Positions 54,439 to 64,000 of a stretch of 64,000 nt of DNA are shown here, one piece after another. The stretch is from contig VXRG01000109.1 of the NCBI GenBank assembly GCA_009838625.1, positions 1-64,000 of the forward strand. Reading direction: 5' to 3'. This stretch comes from Caldilineaceae bacterium SB0664_bin_27. GTDB lineage: Bacteria; Chloroflexota; Anaerolineae; Caldilineales; Caldilineaceae. A program made the translations under genes and the position numbers. How positions within the stretch are numbered: the first letter of the stretch is position 1; each line of letters opens with the position of its first letter. Below the pieces are notes generated by a model, which was given only the letters and a program-made list of their open reading frames with translations, was not told the DNA's origin and searched no databases.

Positions 54439-57400
54439 AGCTAGTCGCCGATATTCATCTGCACTCCCATTTTTCGCGAGCCACGAGCAAGAACCTGACC
54501 CTTGAGCACCTGTGGAAGTGGGCACAGCTCAAGGGCGTGCAGGTTGTCGCCACGGGCGACATTGCGCATCCAGGATGGTTAGCGGAATTGCAGGCGAAAT
54601 TGGCGCCAGCTGAAGACGGTTTGTTTCAACTGAAACCTGAGTGCGCCGCAACGGTAGCCGAAGAGGTGCCCCCGTCCTGTGAAGGGCCTGTTCGATTCCT
54701 GATCGGCGGCGAGATCAGCAACATTTACAAGAGATATGACCGAACGCGCAAAGTTCACAACATTGTTTTTGCGCCTTCGGTCGAGGCCACCGCGATTCTG
54801 CAGGCCGAACTGGAAAAAATCGGCAACATTCGCTCGGACGGCCGCCCAATCCTGGGTCTGGACAGCCGCGACCTATTGGAAATTGTGCTGGAGGTGGACG
54901 ACAGGTGCCACCTGATCCCTGCCCACATCTGGACACCCTGGTTCTCGATCCTCGGTTCAAAGTCCGGCTTCGATTCGGTGGAGGCATGCTTCGCCGACCT
55001 GACTCCGCACATCTTCGCGGTCGAAACCGGCCTCTCTTCCGATCCGCCGATGAACTGGCGCGTTTCGTGGCTGGATGACTACACTCTCGTCTCCAATTCA
55101 GACGCCCACTCACCGCCTAAGCTGGCGCGAGAAGCCACTCTCTTTGATACCGAGTTGAGCTATGACGCGCTGTTCAATGCGCTGAAGAGCGGTGACCCCA
55201 CGGAGTTCCTGGGCACTATCGAGTTCTTCCCTGAGGAAGGCAAATATCATCTTGACGGCCATCGCAAATGCGGGGTCTGCTGGAAACCGGTTACAACGGT
55301 CGCCAACGGGGGACTTTGTTCGCAGTGCGGCAAGCCGGTGACTGTCGGTGTTTACCACAGGGTCGAGGAGCTGGCCGACCGCGCCCCCGGCACACGTCCG
55401 ACCTCGGCGGCTCCTTTCACCAGTCTCATTCCGCTGCCCGAGGCACTGGGCGAGATTCTGGACGTTGGCCCCAATTCCAAGCGCGTGCAGACCGAGTATC
55501 TACGACTCCTGGGACGGTTGGGGCCGGAGCTGGCGATTCTGCGAGCAGTCCCACTTGAGGATATCTCCGCGGCAGGCGGCCCGGTTCTGGCTGAAGGAAT
55601 CCGGCGAATGCGGGGAGGTGAGGTGGTTGCGAAGAGCGGGTTCGACGGCGAATACGGCGTTATCCGCATGTTTGACGGAGAGGCAGACAGACTTTCTTCT
55701 TTCCAGCTCGGGATATTCGCGGGCGAGCCTGCGGCGGAAAAAGAGGAGAGTAGCGCTACATCAGCAGGGCGGGATTTTCTCAGGCAGAGAGATGAGAGTG
55801 TACCGTCAGAAGCAGCGGAGCCGCCTGAAGAGAAGGCCTTGGCAGAAGGGGAGATCCAGTATAGTCTGCCCTTCGATTCAGCGTCGAACGGGCATGCCTC
55901 TTCCGATCCACGAAGCCACCAGGAAGCAGACGGCAGAGTTGCGTCCGCCTGGTTCTATCAGCTCAATGCGGAACAGCAGACCGCTGCCGCACATACCAGT
56001 ACGCCACTGGCCATCGTAGCCGGTCCGGGTACCGGCAAGACTCGCACATTGACCGTGCGCATTGCGCGTCTGATCGAGGGGAAGGGGGCGGCGCCGTCTT
56101 CGATCCTGGCAGTTACATTTACAAACAGGGCGGCCGAAGAAATGCGAGAGCGGCTGACCGAGCTTCTGGGAACAGAGAGGTCATCGCGAATCACTGTCGG
56201 TACGTTTCATCAGTTGGGCGCCAGTCTCCTCAGGGAGTTCGGCAATGCAATCGGAGTTTCGCAGAATTTCACCATTATCGCGGAACCGGACCGGCAGACT
56301 TTACTGAGGCGCGCCTGCCCGGAATTGGGCGCAAGGGAGTTGCGGGCGGCGCTGGAAGAGATATCGGCTCGCAAGAATGGCTTAACGACAGCGACCACAG
56401 AGGGAAAAACTGAGGAAAGAGGAAGCGAAACCTGGGCTCGCTATCAAGCCGCCCTACAAGAGGCCAACGCGCTCGATTTTGACGATCTGATATTGCGGGC
56501 CGTACAGCTGCTGGAGACGGACGCGGCGGTCCTGCGTACGGTGCAGGCGCGCTTTCGCTGGATCTCCGTGGATGAATATCAGGATGTGAATGCGGCGCAG
56601 CACACGCTGTTGAGACTACTGGCGGCCGGGGGCGCCAACATCTGCGTAATCGGAGATCCGGACCAGGCGATATATGGTTTCAGAGGCGCCGATCGCCGCC
56701 ACTTTCTGTCCTTTGAGGATGACTTTCCTGCTGGTGAACGCCTCCACCTGGAGAGGAATTACCGGTCAGCCCAGACGATTCTGGACGCTGCAATGCAGGT
56801 CATCTCACACAGTCCCGATCATCAGTCGATTGCACTGATCGCCGACTTTGCCGAGCAGGTAAAGTTGGACGTCTATCGCGCACCTACTGATAAGGCCGAA
56901 GCAGAGTATGTCGTCCACCAGGTGGAGCAGATGGTGGGTGGGGTCAGCCACTTCTCATTGGATTCAGGACGAGTAGACGACAGCGGTCTGCCAGAGGACT
57001 TTACATTCGGCGATTTCGCCGTCCTTTACCGTCTCAACGCACAGGCCAGGTTGATGGAGGAAGCATTCGACCGGTCGGGCATTCCCTATTCGACGATCGG
57101 GGGCCCCGCACTGGTAGAACAGAGGCCGGTGCAGGAGATTGTGGCGCTCTTGTGGCTAGCACAGGCTCCAGACATCCCATTCCATTGGCAGCGCATCCTG
57201 ACGGAAGGAAAGAGGGCGCTAACGGATGACGAAGCGGCAGGTCTGGCAGGGAGGCAGATCAAAGCTTCTGAGGCGCGCAGCACACCGGGGGCCTGGCTCA
57301 AGGAGATCGCAGCTGCGCCGATTACCCGTGCCTTGCGGCAACCCCAGAGGGAACGATTGGTCCAAACGGTTGAACTCGTGGAGGAGTTGGTCAGAAATGC

Positions 57401-57932
57401 CTCCGCGCCCCTGTCTTCACAGATTCAAATCGCGGCCGCGGGCTGGGCTGGATTGCGCGGTACCAACTTCAGCGAGGCTGAGGAAGAGCGAATCGAGCGT
57501 CTGCAGCGGCGCGCGGCGCCTTATCGAAACCGGCTGCAGGAGTTCCTGACGACGATTTCATTGCATAGCGAAGCAGACCAGTTCGACAGTCGGGCCGACC
57601 GGGTGACGCTGATGAGTCTCCACGCCGCGAAGGGACTGGAGTTCCCTGTCGTATTCATTGCAGGCTGCGAGGAGGGGCTTCTACCCTATACGCCTTCCAA
57701 CCGGGACGTTGACCTGGATGAGGAGCGTCGGCTTTTCTACGTGGGCATGACACGAGCACAACGGCGGTTAGTTCTGACACATTCCGGCCGGCGCTTTTTG
57801 TTTGGGCAATCAATGGAAAACGGAATCTCAGGCTTTGTCACCGATATAGAGACGGCCCTGCAGGAGGTGCAGAAGGCCGAACCGCGACGGACCCGCAAGA
57901 GGGCAGAAGATCAGCAGATGCGACTGTTCTAA
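54435..57932 (+). CDS. PHP domain-zinc ribbon-UvrD/Rep helicase fusion protein
   Basis: 1165 residues. Residues 1-270 are a PHP phosphoesterase-like domain (DIHLHSHFSR, TGDIAHPGW, PAHIWTPWF, SNSDAHSPPKL), as in TIGR00375 proteins. Residues about 278-305 are a CxxC..CxxC zinc ribbon, followed to about 425 by a helix-hairpin-helix-like region (LGEILDVGPNSKRVQ) and a disordered linker. From about 515 there is a superfamily 1 helicase: Walker A AGPGTGKT near 530, TFTNRAAEEMRERL, ISVDEYQDVN near 709, GDPDQAIYGFRGAD, LERNYRS, LMSLHAAKGLEFP and YVGMTRAQ. A nuclease-like processing module joined to a 3'-5' translocase suggests DNA repair. Confidence 0.9.
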   Translation: MKLVADIHLHSHFSRATSKNLTLEHLWKWAQLKGVQVVATGDIAHPGWLAELQAKLAPAEDGLFQLKPECAATVAEEVPPSCEGPVRFLIGGEISNIYKRYDRTRKVHNIVFAPSVEATAILQAELEKIGNIRSDGRPILGLDSRDLLEIVLEVDDRCHLIPAHIWTPWFSILGSKSGFDSVEACFADLTPHIFAVETGLSSDPPMNWRVSWLDDYTLVSNSDAHSPPKLAREATLFDTELSYDALFNALKSGDPTEFLGTIEFFPEEGKYHLDGHRKCGVCWKPVTTVANGGLCSQCGKPVTVGVYHRVEELADRAPGTRPTSAAPFTSLIPLPEALGEILDVGPNSKRVQTEYLRLLGRLGPELAILRAVPLEDISAAGGPVLAEGIRRMRGGEVVAKSGFDGEYGVIRMFDGEADRLSSFQLGIFAGEPAAEKEESSATSAGRDFLRQRDESVPSEAAEPPEEKALAEGEIQYSLPFDSASNGHASSDPRSHQEADGRVASAWFYQLNAEQQTAAAHTSTPLAIVAGPGTGKTRTLTVRIARLIEGKGAAPSSILAVTFTNRAAEEMRERLTELLGTERSSRITVGTFHQLGASLLREFGNAIGVSQNFTIIAEPDRQTLLRRACPELGARELRAALEEISARKNGLTTATTEGKTEERGSETWARYQAALQEANALDFDDLILRAVQLLETDAAVLRTVQARFRWISVDEYQDVNAAQHTLLRLLAAGGANICVIGDPDQAIYGFRGADRRHFLSFEDDFPAGERLHLERNYRSAQTILDAAMQVISHSPDHQSIALIADFAEQVKLDVYRAPTDKAEAEYVVHQVEQMVGGVSHFSLDSGRVDDSGLPEDFTFGDFAVLYRLNAQARLMEEAFDRSGIPYSTIGGPALVEQRPVQEIVALLWLAQAPDIPFHWQRILTEGKRALTDDEAAGLAGRQIKASEARSTPGAWLKEIAAAPITRALRQPQRERLVQTVELVEELVRNASAPLSSQIQIAAAGWAGLRGTNFSEAEEERIERLQRRAAPYRNRLQEFLTTISLHSEADQFDSRADRVTLMSLHAAKGLEFPVVFIAGCEEGLLPYTPSNRDVDLDEERRLFYVGMTRAQRRLVLTHSGRRFLFGQSMENGISGFVTDIETALQEVQKAEPRRTRKRAEDQQMRLF

Positions 57933-58003
57933 CGTCCCGCAGGAAAACACGCGCAAGGCATCCTTAAAAGAATTGAACCGCGCCGCCGCCCCCTCAGCCA
58001 GTG

Positions 58004-58972
58004 TCACCATGCTGACGCGACTTCCAACGCCTCCATCTGGTCCGCAGTAAGTTCCACATCAAGGGCATTCAAGCTGCCATTCAACTGCTCGACCGTATTG
58101 GCGCCGATGATCGGCGCGGTCACCCCTGGTTGGGCCAGGAGCCAGGCGAGTGAGACGGCAGCCGGCGTTGCTCCAAGTTCACCGGCTACGACTTCCACCG
58201 CTTTCAGGACTCTCCAGCCTGCGTCATTGAAATAACGCTGGCGTACGCTTGCTGACCGGACGCTGTCTGTCGGGCGCTCACTGCTGTATTTCCCTGTCAG
58301 AAATCCGCCGGCCAGCGGGCTGTATGGGATGATTCCGATGCCGAAAGTTTGGCAGACATCCGCCAGTTCCTGCTCAAACTCGGCCCTGTGCACAAGGTTG
58401 TAGTGGGGTTGAAAGGAATCGTAGCGAACGAGGCCGTGCTTGTCGCTCGTCCAAAGAGCTTCCATCAGTCGCCAGGCCGGATAGTTGCTACAGCCGATGT
58501 AGCGCACTTTTCCTTGCTGTACCAGTCGGTCCAGCGCCTCCAACGACTCATCGATGTGTACATCCGCGTCGAAATAGTGTGCCTGGTAAAGGTCGATGGT
58601 ATCGGTTTGCAGGCGGCGAAGAGAGGCTTCGCAAGCATCCAGGATATGCCTCCGACTAAGGCCCTCGTCGTTCGGCCCCGGCCCCATCTGACCCCGCACC
58701 TTGGTGGCGATGATCATCTGACGCCGATTCCCTTTTGACCGCAGCCAGCGGCCGATCACCGTTTCGCTTTCCCCGCCTTCATTTCCTTCCACCCAGCGGC
58801 TGTAGATGTCGGCGGTGTCGATGAAGTTGCCGCCGGCCTCTGCAAATGCATCCATCACCGCGAAACTTGTGCCTTCATCGGCTGTCCAGCCGAACTGCAT
58901 CGAGCCAAGGCAGAGGGGAGAAACCTTGAGCCCTGTCCGGCCGAGGCGGCGGTATTCGATTCCTCTCTTCAT
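58004..58972 (-). CDS. Aldo/keto reductase
   Basis: 322 residues. NADPH-dependent oxidoreductase barrel: [25 protein letters not shown] type start, the catalytic Asp-Tyr region in [11 protein letters not shown], Lys in IATKVRG, His in YQAHYF, and cofactor-binding IGANTVEQL. Its ATG overlaps the selB stop by 4 bp, so it is the third gene of the coiled coil-selB operon. A link to selenium metabolism is not established. Confidence 0.92.
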   Translation of the reverse strand: MKRGIEYRRLGRTGLKVSPLCLGSMQFGWTADEGTSFAVMDAFAEAGGNFIDTADIYSRWVEGNEGGESETVIGRWLRSKGNRRQMIIATKVRGQMGPGPNDEGLSRRHILDACEASLRRLQTDTIDLYQAHYFDADVHIDESLEALDRLVQQGKVRYIGCSNYPAWRLMEALWTSDKHGLVRYDSFQPHYNLVHRAEFEQELADVCQTFGIGIIPYSPLAGGFLTGKYSSERPTDSVRSASVRQRYFNDAGWRVLKAVEVVAGELGATPAAVSLAWLLAQPGVTAPIIGANTVEQLNGSLNALDVELTADQMEALEVASAW

Positions 58973-60897
58973 TCGACGCCTCTCAACAATCTCTCGTCCC
59001 CCACACGGCGTGTGACGCGGCGGGCGTCGAGCTCTTCCAGGAGTGCCTGCGCGTATTTGCGACTTGTGCCAAGCAGATCGCGTACATCTGCCAGCGTTAT
59101 TGCCCCTCTGGACCGGGCCAGCCCAACAATTTTCTGTGCGGCGGCTTCGAAGTCCTCCCTGCGAAAATAAACGGAGGAGGGAAGCCGGACGATAATCTCC
59201 CGCTCAACCAACGATTCCAGGAGTTCTTCGTCGCCGTTCAACAGTTTGAGGGTTTCGATGGCATTGGGCGGACTGAATGGCGCCTCGGCATAGGACTGAA
59301 GCGCCCGTTCAACGGCCCGCTGCTGTGTATCGGAATAGCGGACGCTGTGGGCAAGAAGGCGGACTGTGTTCTCTTCGCTTGCAACCAGCCCGTCCTCATT
59401 CGCCTGGGAGGCCAGGTCATTGAAAGCTCGTTGGGGCAACTCTTTGCGCACGCCTCCAGCACCGACCACTCGCAGACGGCTGCGCACTTCACTGCGGGGC
59501 ATGCCCTGTCGTAAAGAATGGCGGTGGTGGAACTCGGCAAGGAGCGACTGCATGTCGGCGACGACCTGCTGGTATGCCGATTCGCTTATCAGGAGTCGCT
59601 GGTCGTCCAATCCCCGCATCAGTTTGTCATCGAAAAGCCGTCGAACTGCCGAACCTGCAATCTCTCTGTCAAGTCCGGAAGCGGCGATCAGCTCCTGTTC
59701 AGCTAGCAAGGGTTCCCGTTCCAGGCTCTGAAGCACGATTTCATCGGGGCTCCCTTGCGCGAGAGTTTCCAGCCTGTTGATTACAGTGGCGTCGTTGCGT
59801 CGATAGCGCCGGCGCGGGTGTGGGTCGAGCACTTCGCCGCCACCCAAGGTGAGGCTGGGAGACGGTTGGCGCAGTATGAACCGGTCTCCGGCGGCGACGA
59901 GAATCGGGCGCTCGAGGCGTAGCTGCAGCCATCCCTCGCCGCCGGGAGGCAGCTCCTCAGCAGCCAGGAGACGTAGATGTGCAGGCGTCTCTGACGCACC
60001 GCTGAACAGGTCTACGGCCGTGTTGTGACGCAGCGGCTTAGGCGCGTCGGGAAGTAGACGAAAGGAGACGTCGAGCAGTCGCGTCGCCCGCAGCGTCCCC
60101 GGGGTGACGGCTACCTGTCCGCGGCGTATTTCGTCGGTAGCGATGCCGCTGAGGTTTACGGCGACCCGGCTGCCGGGCAGCGCGCGTTCGATTTCCTGCT
60201 TGTGCGTCTGCAGTGCCCGCACGCGGCCCGAAGGCCCGTCGGGAAGAATATCTACCGGTTCCCCCACGGCAAGATGTCCGTCGCTCAGCGTGCCGGTAAC
60301 GATTGTGCCGAAACCGGGCAGGCTGAAGATCCGATCGACAGGCAAACGCGGTCGGCCTCGATCGCGTCGGGGGGGTAGCGCCGTCAGAGCAGCTGACAAG
60401 GAGGATCGCAGGTGATCCAGGCCTTCGCCGGTCTGCGCGCTGACGCGTATGATAGGCGCGGCCTCCAATCGAGTGCCAGCAAGAATTTCCTGAATATCAA
60501 GCTCGATCAGCTCCAGCCACTCGGGGTCGTCGATCAGATCCGTCTTCGTGAGGGCAACCAGGCCGTCGGGGAGAGCGAGCAGGTCCAATATGGCGAGATG
60601 TTCACGGGTCTGGGGCATGACCCCCTCGTCTGCGGCGATGACGAGGATAGCGGCGTCAACGCTGCCGACGCCGGCAAGCATATTCTTGATGAAGTCGATA
60701 TGGCCGGGTACGTCAACAATGCTGACAGGCTCTACAGAACCGTCCGGCATTGCCAGGTCCATCCAGGCGAAGCCGAGCACGATGGTGAGCCCGCGACGTT
60801 TTTCTTCTTCAAGCCGGTCGGGGTTACTTCCCGTAAGCGCCTGGACCAGTGTCGACTTGCCGTGGTCCACGTGTCCTGCAGTGGCGACGACCCGCAT
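58969..60897 (-). CDS. selB: Selenocysteine-specific elongation factor SelB
   Basis: 642 residues. GTPase that delivers Sec-tRNA to UGA codons with a SECIS. G1 [11 protein letters not shown]3 DVPGHIDF, G4 TKTD; beta-barrel domains about 175-350; C-terminal winged-helix repeats ending with [38 protein letters not shown], the SECIS-binding part that separates SelB from EF-Tu. Its start overlaps the preceding stop by one base (TGATG). Neither selA, selD nor tRNA-Sec is in the window. Confidence 0.95.
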   Translation of the reverse strand: MRVVATAGHVDHGKSTLVQALTGSNPDRLEEEKRRGLTIVLGFAWMDLAMPDGSVEPVSIVDVPGHIDFIKNMLAGVGSVDAAILVIAADEGVMPQTREHLAILDLLALPDGLVALTKTDLIDDPEWLELIELDIQEILAGTRLEAAPIIRVSAQTGEGLDHLRSSLSAALTALPPRRDRGRPRLPVDRIFSLPGFGTIVTGTLSDGHLAVGEPVDILPDGPSGRVRALQTHKQEIERALPGSRVAVNLSGIATDEIRRGQVAVTPGTLRATRLLDVSFRLLPDAPKPLRHNTAVDLFSGASETPAHLRLLAAEELPPGGEGWLQLRLERPILVAAGDRFILRQPSPSLTLGGGEVLDPHPRRRYRRNDATVINRLETLAQGSPDEIVLQSLEREPLLAEQELIAASGLDREIAGSAVRRLFDDKLMRGLDDQRLLISESAYQQVVADMQSLLAEFHHRHSLRQGMPRSEVRSRLRVVGAGGVRKELPQRAFNDLASQANEDGLVASEENTVRLLAHSVRYSDTQQRAVERALQSYAEAPFSPPNAIETLKLLNGDEELLESLVEREIIVRLPSSVYFRREDFEAAAQKIVGLARSRGAITLADVRDLLGTSRKYAQALLEELDARRVTRRVGDERLLRGVE

Positions 60898-62204
60898 CAG
60901 GTGCGGTTTTGTGACTGTTCACCGGAGACCACTCCGGCCATGCGGGGCGTGTTGTTGTTTTGGCGGGCATACAGTTCGGCGGTACGGCGCTGCTTCTGCC
61001 ACTCTTCTTCGAGGTCTTTCATTGTTTCGTCCCTTTCTTCAAGGGCCGTCTGCAGACCGTCGAGCCAAAGCTGCGCCGCACTGATGTAGCGGCCACCGTA
61101 TTGTTCCTGCAGTTTCCAGAGGAGGCGCAGCATCTCTTCGTGCACGCGCAGGTCGTGCAAAATGGGAGGGAGATGATCGAGCAGTTCCTTGTTGTTCTTT
61201 TCTTGCTCCCGCCACAAATGCTCCTGTCGAAGACCATCGCGGCGGCTACTTTTCTCGTACTCCTCTTGAAACTCTTCCATCTCCCTTCGCATGCGTTCTT
61301 CGGCCAGCCGTTGGAGCTCCTGCACCTGGGTCTGATCGCGACGAATGTTTTCCTGAAACTCAGGGATGGTATTGGCGGCACGACGAGCAGTTTCGACGGT
61401 CTGGGAAAAGGACTGCAAACGTTCTTCATTCTTGTTAACGACCGACTGCTGGTCGTCAATGATTTCCTGCCAGCGGGTGAGAACCTGGAGGCGCTCGACG
61501 ACCTCGACGCGCAGCCGCTCCATGAACTGCTGCTGCTCCTCCCGGATTTCGCCAAAGACCGGCCGCCAGCGCTCAATTTCTGCGCTCATTCGGCGGTCGG
61601 CGTCCTCAAGAATTGAGAAGCGTCCCGTGAAAGCTTCGGTTCGCTTGAACAGCTCGACAGTCTCCTGCTGCAACTGGGCGATACGCTTTGCGTCGCCTGT
61701 GCGCTGGTCGGCGAGAAATGGAATCTGGCGCGTGCGTTCTTCAAGATCCTTGACAAGCAGATTCACCTGATTCCGACTCTCCATGATCATATCGACCATG
61801 CGCTCTTCCTCGCCTTTGCGCAACTCGACCGCTTCTTCGATGCGGCCGATGCGAGGCAGTTCGCGACGCACCTCACTAATCTCTCTTGTCAGCGCTTCCC
61901 TGTCGGCCAGCCTGGCACGCTCGTATTCGCGGGCCGTCTGGGAGTAGCCCTCATCGCTGCGGTCGATTACCAAGCCAAGTTCCTGCTTGAAGCTCTCAAT
62001 CTGCTGTTCAAGTTGATTGAACCGGCCCAATTGCGCGATCGTAGATGCCAGCCGTCCTTCAAGCTCCTGGATACGACGCGCTTGTTCGACGACATCTCCG
62101 CTCTGGCTCTCCAACTGCTGTTGCAATCGCGAGATTTCAGCGCGATCGCGCCGATGCTCTTCGTCGAGCCAGGTCACCATTTGGGCTAGTTGGGCGTTGT
62201 CCAT
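60897..62204 (-). CDS. Long coiled-coil protein of unknown function
   Basis: 435 residues, almost entirely heptad-like and rich in Glu, Gln, Arg and Leu (for example EISRLQQQLESQSGDVVEQ, QELQRLAEERMRREMEEFQEEYEKS). No membrane segment, signal or enzyme motif. A short less helical stretch (QYGGRYISAAQLWLDGLQ) lies near 370-390. It is the first gene of the operon with selB and an aldo/keto reductase. Function unknown; not obviously an SMC or Rad50 fragment since no ATPase motif is present. Confidence 0.8.
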   Translation of the reverse strand: MDNAQLAQMVTWLDEEHRRDRAEISRLQQQLESQSGDVVEQARRIQELEGRLASTIAQLGRFNQLEQQIESFKQELGLVIDRSDEGYSQTAREYERARLADREALTREISEVRRELPRIGRIEEAVELRKGEEERMVDMIMESRNQVNLLVKDLEERTRQIPFLADQRTGDAKRIAQLQQETVELFKRTEAFTGRFSILEDADRRMSAEIERWRPVFGEIREEQQQFMERLRVEVVERLQVLTRWQEIIDDQQSVVNKNEERLQSFSQTVETARRAANTIPEFQENIRRDQTQVQELQRLAEERMRREMEEFQEEYEKSSRRDGLRQEHLWREQEKNNKELLDHLPPILHDLRVHEEMLRLLWKLQEQYGGRYISAAQLWLDGLQTALEERDETMKDLEEEWQKQRRTAELYARQNNNTPRMAGVVSGEQSQNRT

Positions 62205-62365
62205 TTTTCTTTCTTTCGGGGCACCTTATTGGAATAGTTGCGTTCGATTCGCTTTGCTTGTCAGGAGAACCGTTCTTTGCTATGTATGCCGCGCTTTCAG
62301 GTCGCATTGGAAGAACGGTCTAAACAGTTCAACCTGATAGACAGAAAGGGCGAATCTGGATATGA

Positions 62366-62395
62366 ATTGTACCACTTGACGGAAAGTGCGATCAA
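62366..62395 (-). promoter_or_regulatory. Promoter of the coiled coil-selB-AKR operon
   Basis: On the - strand TTGATC (62395-62390) and TACAAT (62371-62366) are 18 bp apart. The start would be near 62359, about 155 nt upstream of the coiled-coil gene. The remainder of the 430-bp gap 62205-62633 holds nothing else I can name. Confidence 0.65.
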
Positions 62396-62633
62396 CCGTG
62401 CATCGCTCAGAGTTCATCCTTGCCCCGTAACTGAAATCCCAGTAGCGGCTAGTATCGCATGGGGTAAGCCCGCGCAGGCAGTGCTCTGGCTGAGAGCCGC
62501 TAAGCTGTCGCAAGAGCGAAGAGCTGGTGCGGCCTTTCCCGCCAAGTCGAAAGGTAGTCCGCCCATCTTAATGAAGGAAGTGTTCGACTCGTCCAGCTCT
62601 GACTCTGCGCGCTCGACTGGTAGGCGGCTAATC

Positions 62634-63734
62634 TCACTCTACAGCATAGTGTTTGACCGCATCCGGGTCAAGTTCCAGACCCAGCCCGTGTTTGTCAGGA
62701 TTGGGGGACCACATGCCGTCTTGCGGCTCATCAAAGGAACTGTAGAAGATACGGTCTGCCATTTCCACCGTACCCAGATATTCGACGACTTTCAGATTTG
62801 GTGTGGCGCAAGCCATATGCAGATGAATAAGCTGGTATGCATGGGGGGCAACGGGCAGGTTGAAGGCGTGGGCAAGGTGGGCGACCTTCATCCACTCGGT
62901 GATTCCGCCAACGCGGCCCACGTCGGGCTGCACGATGTCGGCGCCGCCCCGGGCAATGAGATCACGGAATCCATACTTGGTGTATTCGTGTTCGCCGGTT
63001 GCAACGGGAATATCGATGGCTTTGGCAACCGCAGCAAGACCTTCGATATCGTCTGCCAAGACCGGCTCCTCAAACCAGCCTACATCGTACTGTTCAAAGA
63101 TTCGCGCCATGCGGACGGCCTGCTTGGCGTAATATCCGTTATTGGCGTCGATGTATATTTGCACATCAGGGCCAACGGCCTCTCTCACCGCCGCCAGGCG
63201 AGCCACATCCTCCTGTTCACTCTGGCCGAAATCCTTGCCGACCTTCATCTTCACGGCCTTCATACCGCGCTCCACGTAGCCGCACTGTTCGGCAACAAGC
63301 TCATGCTGGTTGAAGTGGGTCCATCCGCCGCTGCCGTAGACCGGTACGGACTCCGTGTACGGCCCCAGCAGCCTATAGAGGGGCGTTTCGTAGTATTTCG
63401 CTTTCAGATCCCAGAGAGCGATGTCCACAGCCGACAGGGCGCTGAAGGCAAGCCCCTTACGACCTACGCCCCGAATCGCCCAGAACATGTCGTCCCACAG
63501 TTTTTCTATGTGCAGAGCATTCTGACCGATAAGAATGGGCTTGAGCGTACGTTCGATCACTTCGCGCGCCGCAGTGACGCCTCCGCCCAATCCCAATCCC
63601 ACCAGCCCCTGGTCTGAGTGAACATGGACGAAACACTGGCTGCGCCCTTGAGAGATGTGGCGGATTGTCGCATCCTGGAATCCCGGCAGATGGGGCAGGG
63701 ACAATACGGTTGTTTTGATGTCATGAATTATCAT
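62634..63734 (-). CDS. Mandelate racemase/muconate lactonizing enzyme family protein
   Basis: 366 residues. Enolase superfamily: the N-terminal capping domain, then the Lys pair in AVKMKVGK, metal ligands Asp in IYIDANNGY, Glu in WFEEPV and Glu in ATGEHEY, and the His in VAPHAYQLIHLHM. The KxK plus distal His arrangement fits the mandelate racemase or sugar-acid dehydratase subgroup (for example galactonate or rhamnonate dehydratase). AGGAG precedes the ATG. An acid-sugar dehydratase would suit an organism with two sugar importers; inferred. Confidence 0.9.
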   Translation of the reverse strand: MIIHDIKTTVLSLPHLPGFQDATIRHISQGRSQCFVHVHSDQGLVGLGLGGGVTAAREVIERTLKPILIGQNALHIEKLWDDMFWAIRGVGRKGLAFSALSAVDIALWDLKAKYYETPLYRLLGPYTESVPVYGSGGWTHFNQHELVAEQCGYVERGMKAVKMKVGKDFGQSEQEDVARLAAVREAVGPDVQIYIDANNGYYAKQAVRMARIFEQYDVGWFEEPVLADDIEGLAAVAKAIDIPVATGEHEYTKYGFRDLIARGGADIVQPDVGRVGGITEWMKVAHLAHAFNLPVAPHAYQLIHLHMACATPNLKVVEYLGTVEMADRIFYSSFDEPQDGMWSPNPDKHGLGLELDPDAVKHYAVE

Positions 63735-64000
63735 CCGTTCTCTCCTGCAGGACTGTTTGGCTTTCAGGTTGGCAGTTGGTATTATCCCACAGATTCATCA
63801 AAAGTAGCTGCGTCGAAATCTTGCACCAGAGATTCATCTGGGAAGGGGACAAGGGAATGCACAGGCTGCCGAGAGCAGTGCCGCTTATCAACGGCCAGTT
63901 AGCGGGCCTGACGCCGCTGCGGGGGTACAGATTTCGGACAGACGCTCATTGGAGAACAGGAACTGGGAGCAGGACCCGCTTATGAAGAAAATCGAATTGG
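63735..64000. other. Right-edge region, no gene supported
   Basis: 266 bp upstream of the enolase-superfamily gene. Small open frames are present but lack ribosome sites and recognisable sequence. A GATAAT-like box occurs on the - strand near 63780 without a good -35 partner. Confidence 0.4.

Noticed and set aside
62238-63617. 459-codon open frame on the + strand opposite the enolase-superfamily gene
   Set aside because: The - strand protein has all catalytic motifs and a ribosome site; the + frame has neither.
1-64000. CRISPR array, insertion sequence, prophage or rRNA genes
   Set aside because: No regularly spaced long repeats, transposase or integrase motifs, or rRNA-like sequence were seen on either strand.

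Overview
The window looks like chromosomal DNA of a GC-rich, Gram-positive-type bacterium, most plausibly a Chloroflexota member of the Caldilineae/Anaerolineae kind. The lineage is inferred from twin-arginine solute-binding lipoproteins, sugar ABC importers without a local ATPase, a T-box leader, a fused AroK-AroB and the general gene style. No rRNA, tRNA, CRISPR array or insertion sequence was found.

Region 1 (0.66-19.8 kb, all + strand) is a catabolic island made of two adjacent modules. The first has a phytanoyl-CoA-type dioxygenase, a sugar-phosphate isomerase/epimerase, two sugar permeases, a Tat lipoprotein binding protein and a TIM-barrel glycosidase-like protein. The second has a binding protein, three VOC-fold proteins, an UlaG-like metallo-hydrolase, three SDR oxidoreductases, a second dioxygenase, a 2-hydroxyacid dehydrogenase and two permeases. 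A Tat-exported phosphoesterase closes it. Region 2 (20-23.4 kb) holds ftsH, a membrane-anchored unknown and a dCMP deaminase.

Region 3 (23.4-50.7 kb) is the centrepiece: a nearly complete aromatic amino-acid supercluster in two convergent blocks. The + block is trpE-trpS-trpG-phosphotransferase-trpD-trpC-(DUF554 pseudogene)-trpF-aroC-aroKB-aroQ, behind a strong promoter and a T-box leader whose specifier triplet is TGG (Trp). The - block is aroH-pheA-DAHP synthase x2-tyrA-aroA-aroE-trpB-trpA, behind a strong promoter and what appears to be a ribosome-mediated attenuator. That attenuator has a leader reading frame dense in Phe/Tyr/Trp codons and mutually exclusive antiterminator and terminator stems. 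All seven shikimate steps, the whole Trp branch and the Phe/Tyr branch except an aromatic aminotransferase are present. Both promoters are preceded, in the same relative orientation, by a shared element of three 10-bp direct repeats plus a polypyrimidine tract. Five unrelated genes (orphan binding protein, M23-like protein, two unknowns, PucR-type regulator) sit between the blocks.

Region 4 (51-64 kb) holds a membrane protein, an SDR, a Uma2-family protein, a nitroreductase and a 1165-residue PHP-zinc ribbon-UvrD helicase fusion on + side. On the - strand are a coiled-coil protein, SelB and aldo/keto reductase operon, and an enolase-superfamily enzyme.

All functional names come from reading motifs by eye; no database search or folding program was run.
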